Source: Paenibacillus sp. L3-i20
GTDB taxonomy: Bacteria > Bacillota > Bacilli > Paenibacillales > Paenibacillaceae
Length of the DNA: 64,000 nucleotides
Assembly (NCBI RefSeq): GCF_022180385.2
Contig: NZ_BQME02000002.1
Location: 1,364,001 to 1,428,000 of the forward strand
Direction: 5' to 3'
In this document: positions 42,695 through 52,883 of the stretch, piece after piece
Layout: each line of letters opens with the position of its first letter
Numbering within the stretch: position 1 is the stretch's first letter
The notes under the pieces: model-generated
What the model was told of the DNA's origin: nothing
Databases searched by the model: none
The model's input: only the letters and a program-made list of their open reading frames with translations
Position numbers and translations under genes: made by a program

Positions 42695-43433
42695 CTCGTA
42701 TCGTTTGTAATATTTTTTTCTCTAGCCGTGAAACTTGGACTTGAGAAATACCTAGCCTGCTTGCTACTTCAGATTGCGTCTTGTCCCGGTAGTATCGTAA
42801 AAATACGATTAACCGCTCGCGCTCATTTAATCCCTCAATTGCTTCTTCAAGAGCCATCTTATCAAACCAGCGATCTTGAGATTCATCAGCTATCTGATCC
42901 ATTAACGTAATAGGATCTCCGTCGTTTTCAAATACGGTCTCATGAATCGACGTTGGCGGCTTATTCGCTTCTTGTGCGAACACGACATCTTCTGGCGTAA
43001 TGCCTAGTCGTTCTGCGACTTCAGAGATGGTAGGTAGACGTCCCAATGTTTTTGACAGCTCGTCTTTCATTTTTCTTACTTTATTAGCTGTCTCTTTCAG
43101 TGATCTACTTACCTTCAATGTTCCGTCATCTCTTAGGAAACGTTGAATTTCTCCTATTATCATAGGAACCGCATACGTTGAAAACTTTACGTCATAAGAC
43201 AAATCGAATTTGTCAACAGACTTAAGCAAACCAATACATCCAATTTGGAACAGATCTTCTGGCTCGTATCCCCGGTTGATAAAACGCTGAACGACTGACC
43301 ATACGAGTCGAATATTACATCCAACTAATGTATCCCTAGCCACCGTATCACCAGATTGGCTCAAAGCGATAAGTCGCTTAACTTCGGCATCATCCAGATA
43401 AGGCTGGCCTGATTGCTTCAAATCGACATTCAT
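42678..43433 (-). CDS. sigF: RNA polymerase sigma-F (SpoIIAC)
   Basis: A 251-residue forespore sigma factor: region 2 (GYEPEDLFQIGCIGLLKSVD then YDVKFSTYAVPMIIGEIQRF), region 3 (RSLKETANKVRKM) and region 4 (RYYRDKTQSEVASRLGISQVQVSRL). ATG 43433 has AGGGG ten bases before; the TTG at 43442 is too close. Held inactive by SpoIIAB before septation. Confidence 0.95.
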   Translation of the reverse strand: MNVDLKQSGQPYLDDAEVKRLIALSQSGDTVARDTLVGCNIRLVWSVVQRFINRGYEPEDLFQIGCIGLLKSVDKFDLSYDVKFSTYAVPMIIGEIQRFLRDDGTLKVSRSLKETANKVRKMKDELSKTLGRLPTISEVAERLGITPEDVVFAQEANKPPTSIHETVFENDGDPITLMDQIADESQDRWFDKMALEEAIEGLNERERLIVFLRYYRDKTQSEVASRLGISQVQVSRLEKKILQTIRDQIAQ

Positions 43434-43452
43434 GAGGCTCAACCCCTATGCC

Positions 43453-43899
43453 CTAATTATAGAGCGCTTTTTTTGACTCGATGCGTTTCAGCATTTCAAC
43501 GCGGGTACCGCCGCCCACTGTACTAGAAACTTCGAAACGGTCCATGAAATTCTCCATAATCGTAAATCCCATACCTGATCTCTCAAGCTCTGGCTTGGAC
43601 GTGTAGAGCGGCTGGCGAGCAAGCTCCACATCTTCTATTCCCCGACCATCATCCGAGATGGCGATCGAGACAGTGTCTCGATCAATAGTAGCTACAATCG
43701 TTACTGCACGAGTTGCATCACTCTCATAACCATGAATGATAGCATTCGTAACAGCCTCTGATACCGCAGTTTTTAAATCATTTAACTCTTCAAGCGTTGG
43801 ATCAAGCTGGGACACGAAAGCAGCAACAGTTATCCGTGCGAATGCTTCGTTTTCCGAACGGGCACTGAACGAAAGTTTCATTTCGTTTTTCCCTGTCAT
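43453..43899 (-). CDS. spoIIAB: Anti-sigma-F factor and kinase SpoIIAB
   Basis: A 148-residue GHKL-type kinase with the ATP-binding boxes [11 protein letters not shown] (near 52), SDDGRGIED (near 85) and [14 protein letters not shown] (near 111). It binds sigma-F in its ATP form and phosphorylates SpoIIAA. The ATG, behind GGAGGTGG, overlaps the spoIIAA stop by 4 bases, as in B. subtilis. Confidence 0.96.
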   Translation of the reverse strand: MTGKNEMKLSFSARSENEAFARITVAAFVSQLDPTLEELNDLKTAVSEAVTNAIIHGYESDATRAVTIVATIDRDTVSIAISDDGRGIEDVELARQPLYTSKPELERSGMGFTIMENFMDRFEVSSTVGGGTRVEMLKRIESKKALYN

Positions 43900-44249
43900 G
43901 ACACCACCTCCAAACTCGAAATAGCAGTTCGTTCGTTGTCGTGAACCGATATGATTTTGAACAACCCTGACAATTCAAACAATCGCCGAACCGCAGGATT
44001 GACATCGCATACGATCATTTTTCCACCTTTGCCCTTCACTTGTTTGTACCTGCCCAAAATGACACCAAGCCCTGAACTGTCCATAAACTGAAGTTCCTTA
44101 AGACTTAAAATGACATGATTGACGTTGTCCCGCAGGAGCGATTCTTCCATCTTGAATCTGACTGTATTTGCGGTATGATGGTCAAGCTCTCCATGAAGCC
44201 GTACAATCAATACGTTGCGGTAATGCTCCAATTCAATTTGCAGACTCAT
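43896..44249 (-). CDS. spoIIAA: Anti-sigma-F factor antagonist SpoIIAA
   Basis: A 117-residue STAS-domain protein with the phosphorylated serine in [16 protein letters not shown] (near residue 58). Its unphosphorylated form displaces sigma-F from SpoIIAB in the forespore. ATG 44249 is chosen because AAGGAG abuts the upstream ATG 44261. First gene of the spoIIA operon. Confidence 0.95.
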   Translation of the reverse strand: MSLQIELEHYRNVLIVRLHGELDHHTANTVRFKMEESLLRDNVNHVILSLKELQFMDSSGLGVILGRYKQVKGKGGKMIVCDVNPAVRRLFELSGLFKIISVHDNERTAISSLEVVS

Positions 44250-44303
44250 TATGCTGTTCATCTCCTTTTCGGGTAATGGTTACACTCGCCGAGATAAAAC
44301 TAG

Positions 44304-44333
44304 CAATTCTCCAAATGAGCTTCCGATTCCTGC
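44304..44333 (-). promoter_or_regulatory. Sigma-H promoter of the spoIIA operon
   Basis: GCAGGAATC, 12 bases, then GGAGAATTG on the minus strand: an exact fit to the sigma-H pattern RnAGGAwWW-N12-RnnGAATww, as known for B. subtilis spoIIA. A TTTTGTCGG just upstream resembles a Spo0A box (TGNCGAA) with changes. Confidence 0.75.
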
Positions 44334-44393
44334 ACACCGACAAAACTAGAAGCATACCGCTATGAGATGACAAAAAATGTAGGTAATTAACAC

Positions 44394-45578
44394 TTAATGG
44401 AACAACCCGCTAGCGGAACGCTTCAACATGTTCCACCAGTTAGCCTTCTTTACTGACTGGGGTGATTCGATATCATATTCCTTTAATACCTGGTCATCTT
44501 GATAAACAATTAACTTTCCTAATTGTTGTCCTTCTTGGACTGGCGCTTTTAATTTCCCATCGAGCTTAAGTTCATAACGAATGTCTTTTGTTGGACTGCC
44601 CTTTTTCAAAAGTACGCTGTAAGGCTGCTTAGCAACTAATGAGAGTTCTGATTCCATCCCTTTTTCAACTTTAACGGTACCCATCGTCTCGCCTTCTCCG
44701 ATAATCGGGTGGTTTATATATTGGGCAAAAGAATAATCAAACATTTGGGAAACCTCTACATTGCGCTGCTTCGTTGTTGGTTCACCCATAACGACTGCGA
44801 CGACTCGAAGATTGTCTCTCTTTGCTGTTGCTGATAAACAATATTTTGCTTCACTAGTAAACCCCGTTTTCAATCCATCAGCCCCACTATAAAACCGAAC
44901 CAGCTTATTTGTGTTCACTAGCCAAAATGGTTTTTCTGATGTTTTGCGCAAATAGTCTTGATAGAGCCCTGTATATTTGGTCACTTCACTATGTTTCAAA
45001 AGCTCTCTCGACATAACTGCAATATCATGAGCAGAGGAGTAATGACCTTCTACTGGCAAACCATTTGGATTAACAAAATGTGTATCGTTCATACCAAGTT
45101 CTTGGGCACGTTTATTCATCATTGCCACAAACTGAGGCTCGGTTCCGGCAAGCTTCTCTGCCATCGCAACGGATGCATCGTTACCCGATGCAAGCGCTAT
45201 GCCTTTGATCATGTCATCAACGGACATTTCTTCGCCTTGTTCCAGAAAAATTTGAGAGCCACCCATCGATGCTGCATATTCGCTCGTACTTACTTGGTCT
45301 GTTAGCTTAATTGTACCTTCATCCAGAGCTTCCATAATGAGGAGCAACGTCATAATTTTTGTTATGCTCGCAGGCGGGAGCTTGTCATGGCTATTTTTCT
45401 CATAAATGACCGTACCGCTCTCAGCATCCATCAAAATAGCTGAACGAGCTGACGGTGCCAAATCTGCGGCTAATGTACTATTCGGTTCTTGCTTCTTCTC
45501 TTCTGCAAATACAGATATTGGCAACAGTAACGTACAAACCAATGCCAATGCAACAAATGATGTCATTCGACTATTCAA
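44394..45578 (-). CDS. dacF: D-alanyl-D-alanine carboxypeptidase DacF, TTG start
   Basis: A 394-residue S11 peptidase: signal peptide (to about residue 25, ending VFA), SxxK in ASITKIM, SGN in ASGNDAS and KTG in LKTGFTSEA, then a C-terminal domain. CAGGAGGG lies nine bases before TTG 45578; the ATG-less extension to 45632 lacks a signal peptide. It stands directly upstream of spoIIA, as in B. subtilis, where DacF acts in cortex cross-linking together with DacB. Confidence 0.92.
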   Translation of the reverse strand: MNSRMTSFVALALVCTLLLPISVFAEEKKQEPNSTLAADLAPSARSAILMDAESGTVIYEKNSHDKLPPASITKIMTLLLIMEALDEGTIKLTDQVSTSEYAASMGGSQIFLEQGEEMSVDDMIKGIALASGNDASVAMAEKLAGTEPQFVAMMNKRAQELGMNDTHFVNPNGLPVEGHYSSAHDIAVMSRELLKHSEVTKYTGLYQDYLRKTSEKPFWLVNTNKLVRFYSGADGLKTGFTSEAKYCLSATAKRDNLRVVAVVMGEPTTKQRNVEVSQMFDYSFAQYINHPIIGEGETMGTVKVEKGMESELSLVAKQPYSVLLKKGSPTKDIRYELKLDGKLKAPVQEGQQLGKLIVYQDDQVLKEYDIESPQSVKKANWWNMLKRSASGLFH

Positions 45579-45895
45579 CGTATTGTCCCTCCTGGTAGAT
45601 ATGTGTTGTGATGCGATACCATTTAACGACACAGATCGGATATATTTTCCTTTTCAGTGTTGACGAATGGTATGCAAATTATTCCACCAGCTCCCAGAAC
45701 AATGACGATACTTTTGCAAAGGGACGTCTAAAGAGTCGTTTTTCTATTGTTAAATAACATTTTTATAAGGAGAAGAGTCGTGCTTCGTTATACGATCGAC
45801 GCATTTATTTGATGATGAAGTCACTTGGTAATGGTCAGTTACATCAATTGCATCGATTTTAACGGCTCCCAATTATCGTCCAATAGGTTTTCTAA
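45579..45895. other. Intergenic stretch upstream of dacF
   Basis: About 315 bases with no convincing gene. A small GTG frame after AAGGAGAAGAG at 45781 stops after ten codons. The dacF promoter should lie here, but no good sigma-F or sigma-A match was found by eye. Confidence 0.6.
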
Positions 45896-45933
45896 TTAAA
45901 AAAGCCTGTTGAGGAGATCCTCAACAGGCTTTA
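45896..45933 (-). terminator. Terminator of pdp
   Basis: AAGCCTGTTGAGGA pairs perfectly with TCCTCAACAGGCTT, followed on the minus strand by TTTTTTAATT. Confidence 0.92.
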
Positions 45934-45974
45934 AACACACTCATGTGCCGTATTTACATATGACTGACTATAAT

Positions 45975-47309
45975 CTATTCGCTATATCGAGTTATTCCGT
46001 CAACTGTTACGACAGACAATAATAGAGGTCGCTCAGATGGTTTCTCTTGGTTGAAGGTGTAAGCACGTTTAACGCGTTCAGCTACTGCAGCAGTATTTTC
46101 ATTCTGCTCACGAACATGAAGTGTTACGAGCGATTCACCAACATTAACTGCATCGCCAACCTTTTTACGAAGAGTTATTCCGACTGCGTAGTCTATGACA
46201 GCTTCTTTTGTCGCTCTGCCCGCTCCTAGCAACATAGCGGACAAACCAAGCTCCTCTGCCTCTATAGCCTGTACAAAGCCAGATTCAGTGGAAAGTACCT
46301 CAACAGTATAAGGCGCTGTAGGAAGCTTGCTAGCGTCATCTACAAAGCTGTCATCGCCGCCTTGAGCTACAATGAACTCACGGAATTTAGCTAATGCCTC
46401 ACCATTGTCAAGTTGTTTACGCAGAAGAGTCATAGCTTCATCAAAGCTAGATGCTTTGCCGCCTAGAACAACCATATGAGCAGCTAAAGCAAGACTAAGC
46501 TCCGTCAAGTCTTCTGGCCCTTGTCCTCTAAGCGTATCCACACACTCTAATACTTCAATCGCATTACCGATGGAATAACCAAGTGGTTGATCCATATCAC
46601 TAATAACAGCTGCTGTCTGACGGCCAACTTCTGATCCAATCGACACCATAGCACTAGCTAATTTCTCAGCATGTTCTACTGTTTTCATAAACGCGCCGCT
46701 GCCTGTTTTTACGTCCAAAACGATGGCATCCGCACCTGCTGCAATTTTTTTACTCATAACTGAACTCGCAATCAACGGGATTGAATCTACCGTAGATGTT
46801 ACGTCGCGAAGTGCATATAATTTTTTGTCTGCTGGCGCTAAGTTGCCACTTTGTCCAATAACAGACAAATGAATATCGTTTACCTGCTTGATGAAATCTT
46901 CACGGGATAATTCTGTATGGAAGCCCGCAATTGATTCCATCTTATCAATAGTACCCCCTGTGTGACCAAGACCACGTCCTGACATCTTAGCTACAGGAAT
47001 ACCTACTGAGGCAACTAGAGGACCAATAATAAGTGTCGTCTTGTCACCTACACCACCTGTACTATGTTTGTCTACTTTTATCCCATTGATAGGTGATAGA
47101 TCAACTTGATCGCCGGAACCCGCCATCGCTAATGTTAGCGCCGCTGTTTCCGCACTTGTCATTCCTTTGAAAAAGATCGACATTGCCAATGCAGACATTT
47201 GATAATCAGGAATATCACCTTTGCTGTAACCATTTATCAAAAAAGCAATCTCTTCCGAGTTAAGCTCTCCGCCATCACGTTTTTTATGAATTAAATCTAC
47301 TGCTCTCAT
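45975..47309 (-). CDS. pdp: Pyrimidine-nucleoside phosphorylase
   Basis: A 444-residue enzyme that splits uridine, deoxyuridine and thymidine with phosphate. Motifs [13 protein letters not shown] (phosphate site) and [14 protein letters not shown] (catalytic domain) are intact. It is the last gene of a nucleoside-salvage cluster with punA and deoB. In B. subtilis pdp lies elsewhere, so the grouping is different. Confidence 0.95.
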   Translation of the reverse strand: MRAVDLIHKKRDGGELNSEEIAFLINGYSKGDIPDYQMSALAMSIFFKGMTSAETAALTLAMAGSGDQVDLSPINGIKVDKHSTGGVGDKTTLIIGPLVASVGIPVAKMSGRGLGHTGGTIDKMESIAGFHTELSREDFIKQVNDIHLSVIGQSGNLAPADKKLYALRDVTSTVDSIPLIASSVMSKKIAAGADAIVLDVKTGSGAFMKTVEHAEKLASAMVSIGSEVGRQTAAVISDMDQPLGYSIGNAIEVLECVDTLRGQGPEDLTELSLALAAHMVVLGGKASSFDEAMTLLRKQLDNGEALAKFREFIVAQGGDDSFVDDASKLPTAPYTVEVLSTESGFVQAIEAEELGLSAMLLGAGRATKEAVIDYAVGITLRKKVGDAVNVGESLVTLHVREQNENTAAVAERVKRAYTFNQEKPSERPLLLSVVTVDGITRYSE

Positions 47310-47335
47310 GTTGTCCTCCTCAGTCCTTGTGCAAG

Positions 47336-47506
47336 TTAGGTCACTTTAGCAAGTGTACGGCGTTCTGATTGAACGCGAACAATAATTTCATCGAGCGTTT
47401 GACTAAGTACCAAAACGTCACGATGCAACAAATTTTGTTCTGTTATAGCCGTTTTTACCATTTCGTTGCGCAAACGCTCTAGTTGTAATAGTAAATGTTT
47501 GTCCAT
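47336..47506 (-). CDS. Spo0E-like aspartyl-phosphate phosphatase (56 aa)
   Basis: A small two-helix protein with the Spo0E signature [14 protein letters not shown] near residue 33 (SxxxD motif). Spo0E proteins dephosphorylate Spo0A~P and delay sporulation. ATG 47506 is favoured over GTG 47518, which GGAG abuts. It sits between punA and pdp, an unusual location. The signature is good, but the length and the substrate are inferred from the family. Confidence 0.75.
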   Translation of the reverse strand: MDKHLLLQLERLRNEMVKTAITEQNLLHRDVLVLSQTLDEIIVRVQSERRTLAKVT

Positions 47507-47616
47507 TTTTAGGTCCACTCCATCTTTCTATGATCATGGACATTATACGACGAACAAGCGGTAAAACACTGTCATATTGAGTCGAGTCAATTGTTACAAT
47601 TATGTTACAAAGACGA

Positions 47617-48441
47617 TTACATTTTAGCAATTAATGCCGATACAAGGTTCAAAAATTGGGACTTGACATGCTCAGCTGTTTCCATAACTTCATCATGTGA
47701 CAAAGGTTGATCCAAAATACCAGCTGCCATGTTAGTAATACAGGAAATACCGACTACTTCCAAGCCCGCATGACGTGCTGCGATAACTTCTGCAACCGTC
47801 GACATTCCGACAGCATCTGCGCCAAACTGGCGAAGCATGCGGATTTCTGCTGGCGTTTCATACGTTGGTCCTAGCAAGCCAACATAAACCCCTTCTTGTA
47901 AGGAGAATCCTTGAGCTTCTGCAATTTCCTTAGCAATTGAACGAAGACGTTTGCTATATGCCTCAGACATATCTGGGAATCTAACACCTAGCTCATTATC
48001 ATTTGGTCCGATAAGCGGATTTTTTCCGGTGAAGTTAATGTGATCAGAAATAAGCATCAAATTACCTGATGCAAAGTCAAGATTAATGCCGCCAGCAGCA
48101 TTTGTTACAAGAAGAGACTGGGCACCGATTGCCTTCATTACTCGAACGGGGAACGCTGTCAATTCTGGGCCATAGCCTTCATACATGTGGAAACGTCCAC
48201 GCATAAGCACTACGTTTCTACCAGATAATTTTCCGATCAAAAGCTCGCCAGCATGGCCTTCTACAGTGGAAACTGGGAAATGCGGAATGTCATGGTATTG
48301 AATCGTTACAGCATCTTCAATTAGATCACCAAGTACACCTAAACCGGAACCCATAATTAAACCGATTTCCGGTGTAATATTGATTTTCCCCTGTATGTAC
48401 TGTGCTGCTTCTTTAATATGTGCTCCTGTTAATTGATTCAT
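47617..48441 (-). CDS. punA: Purine-nucleoside phosphorylase
   Basis: A 274-residue trimeric-type PNP: phosphate site GSGLG (near 29-33), GRFHMYEGY (near 84) and the base-binding NAAGGINLDF and SITCITNMAAG type motifs (here VTNAAGGINLDF and GISCITNMAAG). It releases guanine or hypoxanthine and ribose-1-phosphate. Next to deoB, as in B. subtilis (pupG-drm). Confidence 0.95.
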   Translation of the reverse strand: MNQLTGAHIKEAAQYIQGKINITPEIGLIMGSGLGVLGDLIEDAVTIQYHDIPHFPVSTVEGHAGELLIGKLSGRNVVLMRGRFHMYEGYGPELTAFPVRVMKAIGAQSLLVTNAAGGINLDFASGNLMLISDHINFTGKNPLIGPNDNELGVRFPDMSEAYSKRLRSIAKEIAEAQGFSLQEGVYVGLLGPTYETPAEIRMLRQFGADAVGMSTVAEVIAARHAGLEVVGISCITNMAAGILDQPLSHDEVMETAEHVKSQFLNLVSALIAKM

Positions 48442-48467
48442 TAGTAATTCCTCCTAAAAGTGATTAT

Positions 48468-49649
48468 TTAGATTTCTAGTTTGGCTAAAAAGCTTTGTCC
48501 GTTAGGTGGAGCCACAGTTCCAAAGTTGTCTGCAATCGTTGCTCCCAAGTCAGAGAATGTAGCAGAGATCGGAAGTTCTTTTGTTGATCTGAATGCAGGA
48601 CTATATAAAAGAACCGGTACGTATTCACGAGTATGGTCTGTTCCTGGATGTGTTGGATCATTGCCGTGATCGGCTGTAACAATAAGAAGATCTTTTTCTC
48701 CAAGCACGCTTTCTAAGTTAGGAAGTGCCTGATCGAACTCCTCAAGCGCCCGAGCATAACCTTCAGGATCGCGACGATGTCCGTACAGGGAGTCGAAATC
48801 AACCAAGTTCGTAAACAATAAGCCTTTAAACGGATTTTTTAAGCGCTCAATTGTTTGCTCGATACCGTCTGCATTGCTTTTTGTTGGTGCAAACTCCGTA
48901 ATTCCTTCGCCATCAAAGATATCGTTTATTTTGCCAATGGCTATTGTATCATATCCGCCGCCTTTTAGTGAGTCCAAGACTGTAGGTTCTGGCGGCTTCA
49001 CAGCGTAATCATGACGATTAGATGTTCGTTTGAACGAACCTGGCTCGCCTTTATATGGTCTTGCAATAACACGTCCTAATGTGAAGCGTTCGTCCATTGT
49101 CAGTTCTCTTGCAATTTCACATGCACGATAAAGCTCATCTAATGGGATAACATCTTCATGTGCTGCAATCTGAAACACACTATCTGCAGACGTATAAACG
49201 ATCCATGCACCGCTCTTCATCTGCTCTTCGCCAAGTTCATCCAATATTTCTGTTCCACTTGCAGATTTATTACCAATTACTTTACGTCCCGTTCTTTCTT
49301 CGAAAGGTCCGATTAATTCCGGAGGGAAACCATCAGGAAACGTTTGGAAAGGAACCGTAAGCTTAAGACCCATAAGCTCCCAATGACCCGTCATCGTATC
49401 TTTTCCTACCGACACCTCTGCCATCTTGCCATAATAAGCACGAGCTGGTTCATCAGCAGGTTTCCAGTTCGCTATCGGAGCGATGCGATCTAGTCCCCAG
49501 CCTCGCAAGTTTGGCAATGCCAAATCATTAACACGTTCAGCAATATGTCCTAATGTGTGAGAACCTGCATCACCAAAATCTGGTGCATCAGGCAATTCAC
49601 CGATACCTACACTATCCAATACAATTACAGCAATACGATCAAATTTCAT
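48468..49649 (-). CDS. deoB: Phosphopentomutase
   Basis: A 393-residue alkaline-phosphatase-like mutase that interconverts (deoxy)ribose 1- and 5-phosphate. It shows the metal site [13 protein letters not shown], catalytic Thr in [10 protein letters not shown] and C-terminal ligands [20 protein letters not shown]. It feeds sugars from PunA and Pdp into central metabolism. Order xerD-deoB-punA is as in B. subtilis. Confidence 0.97.
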   Translation of the reverse strand: MKFDRIAVIVLDSVGIGELPDAPDFGDAGSHTLGHIAERVNDLALPNLRGWGLDRIAPIANWKPADEPARAYYGKMAEVSVGKDTMTGHWELMGLKLTVPFQTFPDGFPPELIGPFEERTGRKVIGNKSASGTEILDELGEEQMKSGAWIVYTSADSVFQIAAHEDVIPLDELYRACEIARELTMDERFTLGRVIARPYKGEPGSFKRTSNRHDYAVKPPEPTVLDSLKGGGYDTIAIGKINDIFDGEGITEFAPTKSNADGIEQTIERLKNPFKGLLFTNLVDFDSLYGHRRDPEGYARALEEFDQALPNLESVLGEKDLLIVTADHGNDPTHPGTDHTREYVPVLLYSPAFRSTKELPISATFSDLGATIADNFGTVAPPNGQSFLAKLEI

Positions 49650-49697
49650 TTTCCTATTCCTCCCTATCCATCCTCAGAACTAGACTTAACATTACTG

Positions 49698-50588
49698 TTA
49701 AGCTCTGGGATGAGCGCTAGTATAAGCTTCTTTCATTCTTGTCTTAGACACTTGCGTATACTTGAGCGTCGTTGCAATATCAGAATGCCCAAGCAACTCC
49801 TGTACCGTTCGTACATCTGCTCCGTTGTCAAGAAGATGCGAAGCGACAGAATGCCTAAGTGTATGAGGAGTAATTTCCTCATTAATTTTTGCTTCTTTTG
49901 CATACTTTTTGATCATTTTCCAAAAACCTTGTCTTGTCATTCTTGTTCCTAAGTGATTTAGAAACAATGCTGAAGCTGGCTCTCGTTCAGTCACTAATTG
50001 CTCTCTGCCTGCATCTAAATAAGATGCTAACGCAGCACTAGCATGACTTCCAAAAGGTATTACTCGCTCTTTCATACTGCTACCTATGCACTGGATATAT
50101 CCTAGTGACAGATGAAGATGCTCTGTATTCAATGACACAAGCTCTGTAACTCGAATACCTGTTGCATACAGAAGCTCCAACATTGCTTTATCACGTTTGC
50201 CGGTAGCGCTTTCTGTACTAGGTGTATCTAGTAAAGTACTCGTTGTAGCAATTGTTAACACGAGCGGAGGCTTCTTCTCCTGTTTTGGCGCCTCCATATG
50301 TATAGAGGGGTCTTGAACGATAATGCCACGAAGAGCTAAATAATGAAAAAATGCCCTCACAGATACAATGTGCCTTGATATTGTAGCTGCCTTTCGTCCT
50401 TGTTCTTTGAGCAATGCCATGTATTTGGAGAGATGATGTCTTTGCACCGACTGCCACTCCGTTATGCCTTGATCCTCAGCGTAACAAATAAAGCGCACTA
50501 AATCCCTTTCGTAGGATGCCAGTGAATTCGCAGAAAGCCGTCTCTCCATCTGCAAATATGAAATATAAAGGTTCAATTGAGCTTTCAT
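49698..50588 (-). CDS. xerD: Tyrosine recombinase XerD (RipX)
   Basis: A 296-residue recombinase with an N-terminal SAM-like domain and a full set of catalytic residues: Arg in ATGIRVTELV, HTLRHSVASHLL, LGHSDIATT and the tyrosine in LKYTQVSK. It resolves chromosome dimers at dif. B. subtilis ripX lies at the same place, next to yqzK and drm. Confidence 0.94.
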   Translation of the reverse strand: MKAQLNLYISYLQMERRLSANSLASYERDLVRFICYAEDQGITEWQSVQRHHLSKYMALLKEQGRKAATISRHIVSVRAFFHYLALRGIIVQDPSIHMEAPKQEKKPPLVLTIATTSTLLDTPSTESATGKRDKAMLELLYATGIRVTELVSLNTEHLHLSLGYIQCIGSSMKERVIPFGSHASAALASYLDAGREQLVTEREPASALFLNHLGTRMTRQGFWKMIKKYAKEAKINEEITPHTLRHSVASHLLDNGADVRTVQELLGHSDIATTLKYTQVSKTRMKEAYTSAHPRA

Positions 50589-50704
50589 TATAACTCCCTT
50601 TCGCAGATGTCGCCATAATGACTATATGTTCTTGAGAGGGATTCAACATTCGACATTAATTATCCTGCTTTTTCATGCAAATGTCACTCTAGTTCGTCAT
50701 TCCA

Positions 50705-50938
50705 TTATTCACCATACCAATAAAACCACCGAAGTCGATCAGCAGAATTGCCTTGTTCCGGTGATTCTACATCAGTAATAAATACTTTCATCGCATCGCC
50801 TCGCGGCTTCTGATAAGGATGAATAGGTGAGATGACTTCAACAAGCAATCGATATCCCCCGGCAGCAAAAAAGAGAAGAATGAGGAAAACAATAATAAAC
50901 AAGATACGATTCAACCAGCCCCGCAGCGAAAACACCAT
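50705..50938 (-). CDS. yqzK: Small membrane protein YqzK (DUF4227)
   Basis: A 77-residue protein with one N-terminal membrane segment (about 11-28, LFIIVFLILLFFAAGGY) and a tail with RGDAMKV and RLRWFYWYGE, the DUF4227 type. GGAGGCAGCTGCGA is a strong start. It lies between xerD and fur (with ald inserted) as yqzK does in B. subtilis. Function unknown. Confidence 0.85.
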   Translation of the reverse strand: MVFSLRGWLNRILFIIVFLILLFFAAGGYRLLVEVISPIHPYQKPRGDAMKVFITDVESPEQGNSADRLRWFYWYGE

Positions 50939-51047
50939 TCGCAGCTGCCTCCTTTCGATATGGACGAGCTACTGACACTGTCCCTATCACCATATGTGGA
51001 GGCAGATGCGAATATGATAGACTTCATTTTCTACCGTCAAGTTACTT

Positions 51048-52172
51048 TTAAGAATTACTTTCCAAGGCTTTTTCAATTGGTGTATATGAAAGCCCTGTAG
51101 CCTTTGCTACTTGTTCATTTGTCAACAATCCACTATGGGTATTGACACCTTTTTGCAGCGGCAAGCTCCTCCGAAGTGCATCCAGACCACCATTTGCCAA
51201 CTCCATTGCATAAAAAATCGTTACATTCGTTAGTGCAAATGTAGACGTTCTTGGTACTGCACCTGGAATGTTTGAAACAGCATAATGTATTACCCCATGT
51301 TTGATATAAACAGGGTCTGTATGTGTCGTTGGACGATCTACTGTTGCAATGGATCCACCTTGATCAACAGCCACATCAACAATTACTGATCCTTTTTTCA
51401 TACGCTCAACCATCGGCTCTGTAACTAGATGCGGCGCTTTCGCACCCGGAATAAGTACAGCTCCAATAACAAGATCAGCTGTACTAACAGCTTCTGCAAT
51501 ATGATATGGACTTGACATTAGTGTTCGAATTCGACCACCAAATACTTCATCCAAATATCTCATCCGATCCGCACTCTTCTCAATAATGACCACATTAGCT
51601 CCTAGTCCTAAAGCCATTCTTGCTGCATTAGTCCCTACAATACCTCCACCGATGACAACAACCTCAGCAGGGGGTACTCCAGGAACACCACCTAGCAGAA
51701 CCCCTCTGCCGCCATTGAAAGCTTCTAGAAATTGTGCTCCAACTTGCACAGCCATCCTTCCCGCTACTTCACTCATTGGAGTGAGAAGTGGCAAGCTGCC
51801 ATTATCCAATTGTATGGTTTCGTAAGCAACTGCTGTTACACCGTTATTGACTAGTGCTTCAGTCAAGTCTGGTGCAGCCGCAAGATGGAGATACGTAAAT
51901 AATAGAAGTCCGTTTCGAAAATATTGAAATTCCGCTTGAAGCGGCTCCTTCACTTTCATAATCATGTCTGCTCGTGCCCACACTTCAGAAGCCTCAGTTA
52001 AGATAACAGCCCCTTCTCGACTATAATCATCATCCCCGAAACCGCTGCCGCTACCTGCTCCAGCTTCAACTAATACTTGATGTCCAGCAGAAGTAAGCAT
52101 GATTACTCCCGCAGGTGTAAGCGCTACTCTATATTCGCTCTGTTTGATTTCTTTTGGCACACCTATGATCAT
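51048..52172 (-). CDS. ald: Alanine dehydrogenase
   Basis: A 374-residue NAD-dependent enzyme that converts alanine to pyruvate and ammonia. It begins [20 protein letters not shown]; has FTYLHLA (active His near 95) and an NAD-binding [20 protein letters not shown] segment near 170. It helps use alanine as carbon source and in sporulation in Bacillus. Single gene between yqzK and fur. Confidence 0.96.
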   Translation of the reverse strand: MIIGVPKEIKQSEYRVALTPAGVIMLTSAGHQVLVEAGAGSGSGFGDDDYSREGAVILTEASEVWARADMIMKVKEPLQAEFQYFRNGLLLFTYLHLAAAPDLTEALVNNGVTAVAYETIQLDNGSLPLLTPMSEVAGRMAVQVGAQFLEAFNGGRGVLLGGVPGVPPAEVVVIGGGIVGTNAARMALGLGANVVIIEKSADRMRYLDEVFGGRIRTLMSSPYHIAEAVSTADLVIGAVLIPGAKAPHLVTEPMVERMKKGSVIVDVAVDQGGSIATVDRPTTHTDPVYIKHGVIHYAVSNIPGAVPRTSTFALTNVTIFYAMELANGGLDALRRSLPLQKGVNTHSGLLTNEQVAKATGLSYTPIEKALESNS

Positions 52173-52278
52173 AGTTTCAAGCCTCCTTGTTGATCGTCCT
52201 CAGCGATACCATCTCCAGCATTGGCCTAAAATATGTGTATGCAAGGATAATTAAAAGAGAGACTAACCCTAAAATTTA

Positions 52279-52331
52279 CTTAAAAAGCCAAAACGGCTTT
52301 GCTCTCCATAAAATGGATTGCATAGCCGTTT
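52279..52331 (-). terminator. Terminator of fur
   Basis: AAACGGCT...GC and GC..AGCCGTTT on the minus strand, followed by TGGCTTTTTAAG; the 5' arm overlaps the fur stop. Confidence 0.7.
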
Positions 52332-52791
52332 AATTTGTAGGTGGATTTTCATTTTTCTCTCTGCAGCGGCGACATACGCCTTGGAAGTCTAAACGGTGAT
52401 CTACGACAAAAAATCCGTACTCTTCCTCTAGTCGTTCCTCTAACGGAAGTAGCCAATCATCTTTAATCTCATCCATAGATCCGCATTGTACGCATATTAG
52501 ATGATGATGATGATGTTTGTTGCTATCCGTTCGCAGATCATATCTCGCTACTCCATCGCCGAAATTAAGCTTCTCGACAACATGCATCTCACTCAATAAC
52601 TCTAATGTGCGATAAACTGTTGCAAGTCCAATTTCCGGAGCTTTGTCCTTGACGAGCATAAAAACATCTTCAGCACTTAAATGGTCTTCCTCATGCTCTA
52701 ACAATACTCTCACGGTTGCTTCTCTCTGCGGGGTCAGCTTGTAGCCCTGCGATTGCAACTGTTGCTTTATCTTCTCAATCCGGGCTTCCAT
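52330..52791 (-). CDS. fur: Ferric uptake regulator Fur
   Basis: A 153-residue Fur-family repressor: winged-helix (1-85, GYKLTPQREATVRVLLEHE; LATVYRTLELL), the histidine-rich metal region HHHHHLICVQCG (near 93) and the structural zinc pair CRRC (near 142). The local order (nudF, spoIIM, fur, yqzK, xerD) is that of B. subtilis fur rather than perR or zur. Confidence 0.93.
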   Translation of the reverse strand: MEARIEKIKQQLQSQGYKLTPQREATVRVLLEHEEDHLSAEDVFMLVKDKAPEIGLATVYRTLELLSEMHVVEKLNFGDGVARYDLRTDSNKHHHHHLICVQCGSMDEIKDDWLLPLEERLEEEYGFFVVDHRLDFQGVCRRCREKNENPPTN

Positions 52792-52883
52792 GATTTCCCC
52801 CCTGCCACATGTCTGCGCCTATACCAGAAAACGTTTCCTTTCATTATAGGTGCTAACCAGTAGGAAAGTCAAACATTATGCTG

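Noticed and set aside
45781..45815. Short GTG frame after AAGGAGAAGAG
   Set aside because: It stops after ten codons and has no coding character.
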